From: Hypsibius dujardini
Taxonomy: Eukaryota > Tardigrada > Eutardigrada > Parachela > Hypsibiidae
Assembly: GCA_001579985.1 (NCBI GenBank)
Contig: LRSR01005708.1
Location: 1-20,681, forward strand
DNA: 20,681 bases
Direction: 5' to 3'
The translations under genes and the position numbers were made by a program. The notes beneath the pieces were generated by a model that was not told where the DNA came from, searched no databases, and was given only the letters and a program-made list of their open reading frames with translations. How positions within the stretch are numbered: the stretch's first letter is position 1; each line of letters opens with the position of its first letter. This document shows, one piece after another, positions 10,623-19,438 of this stretch.

Positions 10623-10785
10623 TACAGTCAACGATAAGATTGAGTGTAATGGAGGGTCCGGGGGATGGGCAAAAGGGGCGGAGCAGGGGTGATTTTCGTA
10701 CAATCGAACAATGCTCACCCCCTGCTCCGCCCCTTTTGCCCATCCCGCGGACCCTCCATTACACTCAATCTTGTCGTTGACTGTA
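10623..10785. repeat. Long near-perfect inverted repeat (hairpin), 70-base stem and 22-base loop
   Basis: Left arm 10623-10692 and right arm 10715-10785 are reverse complements except for one T/G wobble, one G-G mismatch and one unpaired C. The loop is 10693-10714. Stem GC content is high in its inner half (GGGCAAAAGGGGCGGAGC). No open frame or target-site duplication is evident. It could be a foldback/MITE remnant or a small-RNA hairpin precursor. Confidence 0.93.
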
Positions 10786-10899
10786 TCAGAAATTAACTAA
10801 GGCATTTAAGGCATTTAACTTCCGTTTTGACTGAGACTGAGTCGTTTTGACTGACTGAGACCTTTAACTTCTAACTGTGTTTTTGCATGAGAAGTACGA

Positions 10900-10955
10900 A
10901 GTGGGAGGTAGAAAAAGGAAGGCAGAAAGTGGGAGGTAGAAAAAGGGAGGTGGAA
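10900..10955 (+). repeat. 28-base direct repeat, two copies
   Basis: Purine-rich AGTGGGAGGTAGAAAAAGG units at 10900-10927 and 10928-10955, followed by a partial third copy. Confidence 0.8.
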
Positions 10956-11429
10956 GTGGGAGAATTTCCGACCTGCCACTCGTCGCGGGCGTCACAGGAG
11001 GCGCACAAGTGAGATGTATTGAGTCAGTGAAGGTTTGTTTACTTGTCTAAATTAGTAGATATTCCAACTTTCCTGAATAAGAACAACCTAAATATAGTTT
11101 AGGCAAATGAGCTGAAAAATGTGAGAGCGATAAAATGAATTTAAAAATCCTTACAATCGCGGGCTCTTGCTGTGAAAAACACCTTCCTTATTCTGGGGCC
11201 GATTCATCCGAATCTTTCCGCTTTTCCCAACTGATTTTTCTAGCATAGAATAGATATTCCAAAACGTTATCAAGATGAGACACAAAGTTTAAAATCGCTT
11301 TGGTAGTAAAATACTAAGGCGGTTTTAATCGAAAACAATTCCCACCAGGTTCGAGTTATGCCGCTTAACACCACTTGGTGGATATGAGCAGGTCGAAAGT
11401 GGGACTTGCTGTCCAATTGATTCACTCCT

Positions 11430-11486
11430 ACTTGCCACTTGCCACCTCCGACTTGCCACCTCCGACTTGCCACCTCCGACTTCGGA
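11430..11486 (+). repeat. 14-base minisatellite ACTTGCCACCTCCG
   Basis: Three perfect tandem copies (11437-11450, 11451-11464, 11465-11478) with partial units on both sides. Confidence 0.9.
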
Positions 11487-11678
11487 AGTTGTGCCTGCTC
11501 TTTATCATTCTTCCGTATCTGAAGGAAATATAAAGAGTAGCAGCGAAACGACTCTTTCAGTCGTGTCTTGACAAATTGGAGATTAAATTACAGTTTGTAC
11601 ATACAAATGAGAGAAAAATAGAGAAAGAGACGGTACAAAAACCTCCCCGAAAATTTAAATACTGGACGACGGAATTTT

Positions 11679-12162
11679 TCACTTCTTCACAGAGGAGGGG
11701 AATGCATTTTTGGCCGCAGAGTACTTGACCAGATCTAACGGTGGTGAGATTATGCCGTGATTCTCACGCGGTGTGGCCAAAATCAGCGGCTCGAAGGCGT
11801 CCACCACTCGACTGGTGAAGAGGCCAATGTGCGGTAAATTGAACGGCTCATCGCCGCCTGACATCACAGAAACTGCAATCACATTGCTGCTGCCGTCGGA
11901 ACGGCGTGCCATGAAGCGCGTATAATTCCCGTACTCCCGCGTGAGCACAGCCACGCTCCGTGTGGTCCTGGTGGAGGAGGACTCATTTCCCGGGCCACGG
12001 CAGGGCAGGACGATGATCTCCTCGGGAGAGGGTCGGATGCCTTTTAGGACGTCCACTAACAGCACAATCGAGCCGACTAACCGTCCGACAAAGTAGCCCG
12101 CCGGGAGGGAGTAGACGGTGCGCAAGCCCCATTTTGGGAGTTCCGTGGCCGTCCCGTTCAGC
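11679..12162 (-). other. EHMT: Last EHMT exon: degenerate (pseudo-catalytic) SET domain
   Basis: The exon begins with the G that completes the Arg codon of the pre-SET end (QIYR) and runs to a TAA-type terminal stop. Retained features are the N-terminal SET fold segment (KWGLRTV, PAGYFVGRLVG), YGNYTRF in place of YGNISRF, and LPHIGLFTSRVVDAFEPL in place of the strand leading to GEEL. Lost features: the N-H-S-C-type motif after RF reads MARRSDGSSNV, the F-D-Y-G position reads ATPRENHG, and the whole exon has one cysteine, so there is no post-SET zinc cluster. Confidence 0.82.
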
Positions 12163-15100
12163 CTGAACAAATTAAGTCAGTCATCACAACGCACAATTTT
12201 TCGTCAACGTCTGTGAGGAGAAAACTCTCGACAGGAACGTTTTTAATACAAATCAAATAACAGACTTCGTGTGATCGAATTCTGCGATGATTCACAAAAT
12301 TGAACTATATTCAAATTTCCCTTGAATTGTGAACTCAGTTTCAGCTGTGTCGTGAAAAAAAGATCGCTTTTGGTAGAGTTGAAACGCTCGAAGGAAACTT
12401 TCTGGTCAATGCAGAAAGCGTCCAATCCCACAACACCTTCAGTCAAATGACTGAACCTTTGGCAGCACACCACACCTTCAGTCAAATGACTGAACACACC
12501 ACACCAAAATTAGAAGACATATTTTCATCGCCGAATAAATCCAAAGGCGATTGGCAAATACAACGTCTTTCGATGAAACGATCGCTAACAACTAATCTTC
12601 AAATCGCGCCCTCCCGTTTTTGAAGTGGAATCTGTGGGATAATGATTGCGAGCTTCGCCCACCAACCATTCTTCGCCTGACCCAAATCGATTCGATTCGA
12701 TTCAAACCTTAATGCAGAATGTTCACTACAACTGTGCCGCGGTTACTTTGAGGGTCGCTCTTTGGGTTCTGGTAAGCCATATGGGACAATTACGCGTTTT
12801 GATTGGCTTCGCTGCTGATTGATTTATTGGATTGTCAAAAACTTCACGGCATCACACAATCAAACAATCAGGTCGGCAAGAAACTGTTCTGACGTATTGA
12901 CACAAAAATAAAATTTATTTCAGTGCAAAGCGTTGAAAGATGCCGAAGTTCCCTTTGGAAAGAGGACGAAATGAATAAAAACGACAACAATGCCTTTAAC
13001 ATATGCAGTATTGTGATCACTATCAATCAAAACTCATTTGATGCGTTTTACCCCCATGGTTTACCAGAACCCAAAGAGCGACCCTCAAAGTAACCACGGC
13101 ACAGCTGTAGTCTCTTGCATGACAGCCCCAAGAAAGAAAAGGACCCAGACCCAGGACCCAGACCCACCTGTAGATCTGAAAATGCCCCTTCGACGGGCGC
13201 TGCGTCACGGCGTTGCGACATCGCGCAGCGCACACACAACGGACGCCGCACTCGCGCACCTCCTGGCGCGCCGCGTACGTCGCCACATCCAGCCGGCCGT
13301 CCTCCGTGTAGTGCCATCTCTCCTCATGGCCTCCGTCCCTGCGGCACTCACAATGCCGCGAACACGGTCCACCCTTCTGGCACACACCGCCACAGACCTT
13401 GGCGAGCGTTCGCATTTCGTCCGTCAACGCCTGCTGCCGCTTGTCCGTCTCCACCACGTACGACGTCACGTAATGGAACAGCGGCGGACGATGCTCGTCA
13501 ACGGCGTTGACCACCGCCACCGGGTGGGTCTCTCGCCCGGACGACAGGTCCTCGGAAATAATCCGATCGTCGCCGTGAAACTGACCGACGGGATAAGCAC
13601 ACGCCGGGATGGCTTGACCGGACATGGTCCAGCGCATTCGTTCCATCGCAATCACCGAGGACGTCCCTGGCGTCCCTGACGGTAACAGTGGCGGATAAAT
13701 TCCCAGCCTGCGAAGGGACTCGATGGCGAAGTCATTTCCAGGCTCGCGCAGCAAATGTTCGGCGATTTTCGGACCAGTTGAGGTTTTTCGAAGTACGGAG
13801 ACGACGTGGGGAGTCAGCAGCAGGTGGGTTATGGCGGCGATGTTCCGGGAGGTGAAGCACGCCAGGAGGCAGTCCAAAATATCCTCCTCGGTCGATTGGA
13901 ATTCGTGGAAGTTGTAAAAGTCGCAGCGGAGGAGCAGAGCGATGGCGGAATGGTTGCTGCCGCGGATCATCCGACGAAGGGAGGATTCGCGGAGCGCGGA
14001 GATGGGGAGGTCGCCGTAGAATTTCTTGAGGATGAGCACGGCGGAGGTGTTGCCGATTAGTGCGGCGTATTCGAAGGGCACGTGGCCGTTCTTGTCGGGC
14101 ACTTGCATGGGGAAGCCGGCCTGGAGGAGGATAGAGAGGATAACGTGCTGACGTTCCTTGATGGCAATCTGGAATCGGGAAAGACGGTGAATCACTCAGC
14201 TGCATCAGGTCCTCGATAACGGAATTAACAGTGGAGTTACCAGAAAAGGGCGAAACAATTAAGCTCGACATCTTCTGTCAGCTCATGTTAGAAAACAGAG
14301 ATTTATCATTTAAATAACAAAACTGTTTTTTTCTTCTAAAACGAAAAAACGCATACAATCCAAACTACTTAAGTCAACTATCTTTCACGAATTAATTATA
14401 TATAACAAGGTAGGAATATTTTGTGAAGTGATGCCTCCATTTTCACATTCTAAGAGTTCGTCTCTGCAATAGCGCGTCCAGCTGAATCAAGATTTGTTTT
14501 CAATTGTCGCGGTGGTGGGCGTCAAACAGGAAGACATCTTTCTCAAAGAGGGAGGCAACCACAAAGAAACGCAACACGGAAGTCAAATATCCCCCCCCAC
14601 CGTGAATCAACAACAGGGGGCGGGGCGGGGGGGGGGTTCATCAGGCCTTCTCACCTGAACAGGTGCGGCCAGTGCAGCTGTCGCGCCGCCCGCTCTCACG
14701 GCATAGAACTGCCGGAAGTTGTCGGGCGCCAGTAGGAACCGCAGCACAGCTGCCACATCACCGCGCACAATCGCGTTGAACAAATCCACCAGTCCCATTG
14801 CCAGACGTTGCTGCATGTCGAGGGCTTTGAGGGCGGCCTCCAGACCGGTCGCCTCCCATCCCGTCACGTAGGAACAGCCAACCCGGAAGCCCAGGGGAAA
14901 CTCGCGGTAGTAGTGACTCCTCGGGCTTTCCTCCTTCTCCAGCCGCGGCTGGCGCGGTTCCAGCAGGCCCGCGGACGCGCCCAAATCCGAAATGTCCAAC
15001 GCGGTCAGGCCGAAATTAGTGATCTTCACAGCGATGTGATGTGACGCACGGATGCAGTGCCCGCAGACGTAGTCACCGGAGGCGTCTTTGCCGCCCTGGC

Positions 15101-18100
15101 ACGCGTCGTGGTACAGATGGCCAATTTCCTTCCCGCTGGAAAAAGGAACACGAAAATATCAGCCGTGCTCTTCCCACCGCAGGTTTTCAGAAATGTTCTT
15201 CCATTTTTTCTGCTGTTTAACTTTAAACCCTCGCTTCGAGACCAAAACAGGAACAGGGGGAGGGGGTGGACTCACAGAAGAATTAAGAGTGATCAAAGGT
15301 GGAAAACTACTCGCTAAACCCAATTCGCACTCTTTTTTCTGAGGCCATCAACATCATCTCATTGAGCCTGATTAAGCCGGATTAATTCTGAAGCACTCGG
15401 AATAATTGCTTTGATGTACGTACTGCGAACACTGGATAATTGGATCCTGTTGCAGAAAATGGTGCACTTGCATGTGGTAGCGCAAAAAATTAGGTTTTAT
15501 CTAAGCGAAATAAAATGTAAGATAAATTAAAAATTCACCGTAAAGTTAACTGAAATAAATGCGTAAAAGAAAAACAAACTAAAAATCACTTGAAATCTGA
15601 TTTGAAATAAGATGTCCCAATATCTGCAAACGCAAGTTGGGACTTTATTTGCATTTAAATAAAAACATAAGTTAAACTGAATATGTTTTGAAAGTATATT
15701 TCTAATTTTGTGAAAAAACATAACTAAAATATATTTTCCTGTGAATTAAACGCCGCTTTATTGATAACTTAAATATTATTAATTATTCAAGCAACACTGC
15801 TTGCATCAACTGTACACACATGACCACAATTTTGGGTGGTCTGAGTTCGAGCCATCAGGGTGGTCTGAGTTCGAACCATCAGGGTGATCTAAAATCGAAC
15901 CATCAAGTTGGTCTGAGTTCGAGCCATCAGGGTGATCTAAAATCGAACCATCAGGGTGGTCTGAGTTCAAGCCATTAGGGTGATCTGAAATCGAGCCATC
16001 AGGGTGATCTGAAATCGAGCCATCAGGGTGATCTGAAATCGAGCCATCAGGATACTCTGAGTTTGAGCCACTCTTAGCTAGAGCTTGCCACTGCTTCCTC
16101 CTGAATCTTTGATTTAATGCCCGGCCCAGCGGAAGAATTAGATTGAGCAAGCTGCTCTAAATTCCGCCACAATAAACAAGTTCAATCAATCGATCAATTG
16201 GGTAATGGCTGCATGGTCAGCTGTGGTCAAGAGCACGGGCGCACGGTGACTTAATGCGGCTCGAACTCGGACCACCCTTTTTGGCTTAAAGTCTGCCACC
16301 CAAAATCGTGGCCATGTAGACCTACCAGGAGCGGAAATCGCCGACCTCACAGAATATTCCGCAAAACGGACAGCACTGGTGGTTCCGCAGATTGGCCACG
16401 TGGATGTCGCATAACACCGACAACGGCAAGGCAGGCAAGCACCTGTACAGTTTCCCCGTGAGGGACCGGGCAATGGCGCGGCAGCATTTGTACGTCTTCC
16501 CCTCGACAGTCAGGATGGCCTGACAGATTGTGGTGTTAAGGGCGCTGCGCACACCGTTCGGCGTCCAGGACAGGCCGGCTTTACGGCTGCTGCTTTTCCA
16601 CGCGTTGTTATGGTCGATGGAGTACCGGTCGAGGTTGCCGTCGGCGCCCAATGCGAAGACTTCCTCGCAGTGGCAGTTTTCCCGCTTGCGCAGCAGCTCG
16701 TTTACCTGTTCCGTTTGTTCGCGTTGCTGAAGTTTGGTCAACTTTCGGCGGCCTCCGAAAGCGGCTTGGGCAGATGTGGAGGCTCCTGCCGTGTCGGTGG
16801 AGCATTGGGAGGAGGTGTCGTCGGTGTTGGTGCCGCTGAGACTGCGGTAAAACTCCAGTCGCGGTCGATCTCCTGCAGGAGGAACAATATTAGTATTCTT
16901 TACTTTATGTGTAATAGTGAAGTTACCGTCAATGGTCATAGCCAAGGATGGAGTATCCCGGCAGACTAAACCAGTTGCACGGAGAATGTCTTGGTCGTCT
17001 GGGGGCATCTCTTCATCTTCATCAGCGAACATTGGCAGACTAACAAGTTCCATACCATCTAGAAGAAGAAAATTGCGTTATTTCAATCCGAAAATTTGCT
17101 CAACTGACATCGGGGGATAATCAAACGCAAAACAACGAGATCCCTGGTCACCTTCGGGCGCCGGTGTGGTTTCCCTCGGTAAAGACGGGTCGGTCCCATC
17201 CACGACAGCAGTCAGCGAATCCCCTGCTGATGCAGCACTTTGCTCCGCGAGATCGGGAGTATTGCTTTGATCAGAAGATTGAGGATTCACCGCGGTCCGA
17301 GAAGGTTCTACAAAAAGAGATCGGTAAGAGTATTCGTTGACCTGATGGTTTGATTGATTGATTGGTTGATTGAATTAAAATGGAATCTCTTCCCGCAGTT
17401 GCACCTTCCGGTTCCGGAGTTTCTGAATCACCCGGTAAGTCGAGTTGCAAGCTGAAGGGAGTGCCAGGAGATCCGGCCATGACTGGTACCACTTCGGGGG
17501 AGTCATCATCATCATCTTCAATAGTAATGCATTCGATCACCTTAGTGTCGGTAAATCGCCCGGAAGAAGGATGCCCATTTTTCACAACTGAACGGTCTGA
17601 CACTTCGGCAGAAGGCAAAAACGGGTCGAGAGTATCCCCGGTGTCCATCGGGTCAACCGCGAAAAACTGCGGCGAGTTACCGTTGGTTTTTTCAGGCGGG
17701 AGAATGTCCGAGTTGAGACCATTTTCTGTTTGTTGTCGAGAACCTGCAAAGCACGCAACAAATACAGTTGTATCTTCGAGAAAAGAATGACTAATGATAG
17801 TAATAAAGAAAGACCCTACGCAACTCACCGGTTTGTAATGGTTCCTCCAGCTCAACGAATTCCGCGCCTGCTTCCGGATTCTTCGAATTGAGAGTCCCCG
17901 GAACGGGTGAAACTAGGAGCGACACAGGATTTCATCAAACACTGGTACAGTACTGTAATTTCGCGTTAGACAGGGACAGCACTGACTAATTGCATGCACA
18001 GCATAAAAAAGACAGGAAACATCAATCAAGGTTATCTTCCCTCAAACACAAACTAAGTAGAAGCATTGAATCAATTTACTAGTAAAGGCCTGAGTTACAG

Positions 18101-18765
18101 CTATTTTAGCAGTGGCCATGAATGGCCAGTAGGCGTTGCTCCTATGGCTTCTGCGTAACCCTATCAATTCTATCTCGAACACTGTATGCATATAGCGCGA
18201 ATAAGTCAACCAATCGACCAATCTAATAGATACTTCACTGAACAAATATAGCGTGGATACATAAAATGACACACCGGCCCAATCAAGCAATCTACGGCAG
18301 CTGATTTCGCTGGCCAACATCCACGCAATCAATCAATCGAACAAAAGAACAGCTTGCCTAGCATCACTCACCCGCGCGAGCTGTGCCATTCCGATGAATA
18401 ATATCACCAACCGCACCGTTCACAACGTGCCCACCGTTCACAACGTCCCCACCCCCGACTTCGACTTTTCCGTTGCCAGAAAATCCATTAACAACGACAT
18501 AAGCCTCGTCGTGGCCGGCGGCGTTCACAGGAGAAGATAAGCTTTCCGGCTCCTCAACAATGAACAGTGGTCGTCGTGTAAGACCAATACAGCTGTCGTC
18601 CTCTGTGTTTGCAGAAGTGTTGTGATTATCCCTGGTATCCTCCGCGAGTGGATCGTCGAAGGAGTCGAGAGGAGAGCGAGAAGCAACAAACACGACGTCA
18701 TTGGAAGGATTTTTCGACGGTGATTTGGCCTCGTCGGATGTGCAAGATACCCCGTTTGAGTTCAT
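11679..18765 (-). CDS. EHMT: EHMT (G9a/GLP)-like histone H3K9 methyltransferase homologue with degenerate SET domain
   Basis: Exons in transcript order: 18765-18372, 17912-17829, 17743-17405, 17307-17152, 17058-16326 (probably split by a 54-base intron at 16926-16873), 15135-14655, 14168-13168, 12162-11679. Phases agree throughout, giving about 1,205 residues, close to human EHMT2. Order of parts: an acidic, Ser-rich N-terminus with an IEDDDDD run; the G9a Cys-rich zinc region (LCDIHV, NHQCCPFCGIFC, HLYHDAC, YVCGHC); a degenerate ankyrin region (DKNGHVPFEYAALIGN); the linker VVNAVD; a pre-SET with nine cysteines (including CGVRCVCAARC); and a SET exon starting LPKWGLRTVYSLPAGYFVGR. In G9a/GLP these parts make and read H3K9me1/2 in chromatin. 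Here the SET catalytic motifs and post-SET cysteines are missing, so activity is unlikely. The start ATG is the first in frame after a stop; the exon-3 donor could be at a nearby GTGATT instead. Confidence 0.88.
12433..12495. repeat. Duplicated palindrome TTCAGTCAAATGACTGAA
   Basis: The 24-base unit ACACCTTCAGTCAAATGACT plus GAAC occurs at 12433-12456 and 12472-12495, offset by 39 bases. Each copy carries an 8-base-arm palindrome (12438-12455 and 12477-12494). Confidence 0.9.
12725..13111. repeat. Inverted repeat pair, 56-base arms, 275-base interior
   Basis: Left arm 12725-12780 and the reverse complement of 13056-13111 match at 53 of 56 positions (core GGTTACTTTGAGGGTCGCTC). Similarity fades outside. 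The interior has no open frame of note. It resembles a foldback or MITE-type element in EHMT intron 7; I saw no target-site duplication. Confidence 0.9.
14169..14654 (-). other. EHMT intron 6 with C-run and G-rich tract
   Basis: Donor CAG|GTGAGA (phase 0) and acceptor GATTCCAG|ATT. A run of eight C lies at 14591-14598 and a G-rich tract at 14616-14636 on the + strand, within 40 bases of the donor. The rest is AT-rich. Confidence 0.8.
15819..16316. repeat. Inverted repeat ends (about 35 bases) framing the minisatellite
   Basis: 15819-15853 and the reverse complement of 16283-16316 match at 19 of the first 21 positions (CATGACCACAATTTTGGGTGG type), then less well. The outer right end lies about ten bases inside the intron donor. 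This looks like a small terminal-inverted-repeat element whose interior expanded as a minisatellite. Confidence 0.7.
15837..16076. repeat. 24-base minisatellite, about ten units
   Basis: Units alternate between GTCTGAGTTCGAGCCATCAG and ATCTGAAATCGAGCCATCAG types, each followed by GGTG. On the minus (EHMT sense) strand the array stays open and would read S-x-S-D-H-P-D-G per unit. An extra unit in the opposite orientation lies at 16257-16278. Confidence 0.93.
16873..16926 (-). other. Probable 54-base mini-intron in the EHMT gene
   Basis: On the minus strand: donor G|GTAACT, a TACTAAT branch-point-like sequence, a pyrimidine tract and CTGCAG|GAG. It is AT-rich between GC-richer coding flanks. 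Its length is a multiple of three with no stop, so read-through would add 18 residues instead of breaking the frame. Phase 1 on both sides. Confidence 0.7.
17913..18371 (-). other. EHMT intron 1 (459 bases)
   Basis: Donor G|GTGAGT and acceptor CTCCTAG|TTT, phase 1. A short AATC-type run lies at about 18322-18338. Nothing else recognised. Confidence 0.8.
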
Positions 18766-19438
18766 CCCCAACGCAGCGCCTCCCGTCGAAAATCGGACCA
18801 CAATTCACGCGGCGAAAATGAAAATAGTGTAACGGACGACTCTGCAAGGAAAAAGAAAATTCTTTAAGTCCAAGTTTAAATATCCAAAAATATGATTCGT
18901 GGAAATGGAAATGGCGAACATCGGATTTTCAGCACTGTGTTACCAGTGGAATCCGGAAAGTGGAATCACTCTAATATCTGCGAATCATCCGTGTATTAGA
19001 CGAATTGCGATTTGAATCAATCCAACTTAACTCCAACTTAACTCCAACTTAATTCCAAATTCACGTCATTCATCAATCGCGTCATATTTCACGGCGTGAA
19101 ATTGGGCCTGACCCAATCAACTGTCTTCCCAAGTTACGCTCCTTTTCATGAAAAAAAACACGATTTCCAATCTTCACTCACGAGATCCAAGATCTGTCCC
19201 TATTTCAACTAATGCGAGAGTACGTGAAATAGAGCGACTGCTTGAAGTTGGAATTAGGTTGGAATGATTGAAATCGCACTCCGTCTACTGTAAATGGAAT
19301 TGTCATGAGGAAATGTGTGGAAATGGAATCTTGCTCCTTCACAATCGCATCAGCAATAAATAGTTTCGCAATAAAATCCGTAGTTCTTTGCATTTTCATT
19401 TTCCATAACTGAGTTATTCTTTACAAGGGATCTTGTCT
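18766..19438. other. Divergent spacer between EHMT-like gene and EBP2; probable two-way promoter
   Basis: The two genes start 673 bases apart in opposite directions, so this segment should hold both 5' untranslated regions and promoters. It contains a 44-base inverted repeat pair (18997-19040 and 19244-19287). Between the arms are the small palindromes TTTCACGGCGTGAAA and ATTGGGCCTGACCCAAT, the latter giving a CCAAT motif on each strand. No TATA box stands out. Confidence 0.6.
18997..19287. repeat. 44-base inverted repeat pair in the divergent spacer
   Basis: Left arm 18997-19040 and the reverse complement of 19244-19287 agree at about 36 of 44 positions, sharing TGCGATTT and AATCA-TCCAAC blocks. 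The left arm runs into a tandem TCCAACTTAAC repeat (19021-19053). Confidence 0.75.

Larger units (their letters stand above)
10264..11678. other. Convergent spacer between the folate-receptor-like and EHMT-like genes
   Basis: No gene seen. It contains the long hairpin at 10623-10785, a two-copy 28-base repeat at 10900-10955, and a 14-base minisatellite at 11430-11486. The last two are partly complementary to each other (GTGGGAGGTAG against CCACCTCCGAC), so they form a loose inverted pair. Confidence 0.65.
12163..13167 (-). other. EHMT intron 7 (1,005 bases) with inverted and palindromic repeats
   Basis: Donor CAG|GTGGGT and acceptor TTTGTTCAG|GCT, phase 2. It holds a duplicated palindrome (12433-12495) and a 56-base inverted repeat pair (12725-12780 and 13056-13111). 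No gene seen. Confidence 0.85.
15136..16325 (-). other. EHMT intron 5 (1,190 bases) with minisatellite framed by an inverted repeat
   Basis: Donor CTG|GTAGGT and acceptor TTTTTCCAG|CGG; it splits a Cys codon (TG|C) of the zinc region in phase 2. It is AT-rich from 15340 to 15800, then holds the 24-base minisatellite and inverted repeats described separately. Confidence 0.85.

Noticed and set aside
13038-13679. 213-codon + strand open frame opposite the EHMT exon
   Set aside because: It is the antisense shadow of the GC-rich exon that encodes the pre-SET and linker.
15806-16150. Minus-strand open frame over the 24-base minisatellite as a constitutive EHMT exon
   Set aside because: The flanking exons join perfectly across the whole intron and restore a Cys codon of the zinc region; the open frame follows from a unit length divisible by three.
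11679-18765. Calling the EHMT-like gene a pseudogene
   Set aside because: Eight exons keep frame and splice phase over about 1,205 codons with no stop or frameshift; only the functional motifs of SET and ankyrin are altered.
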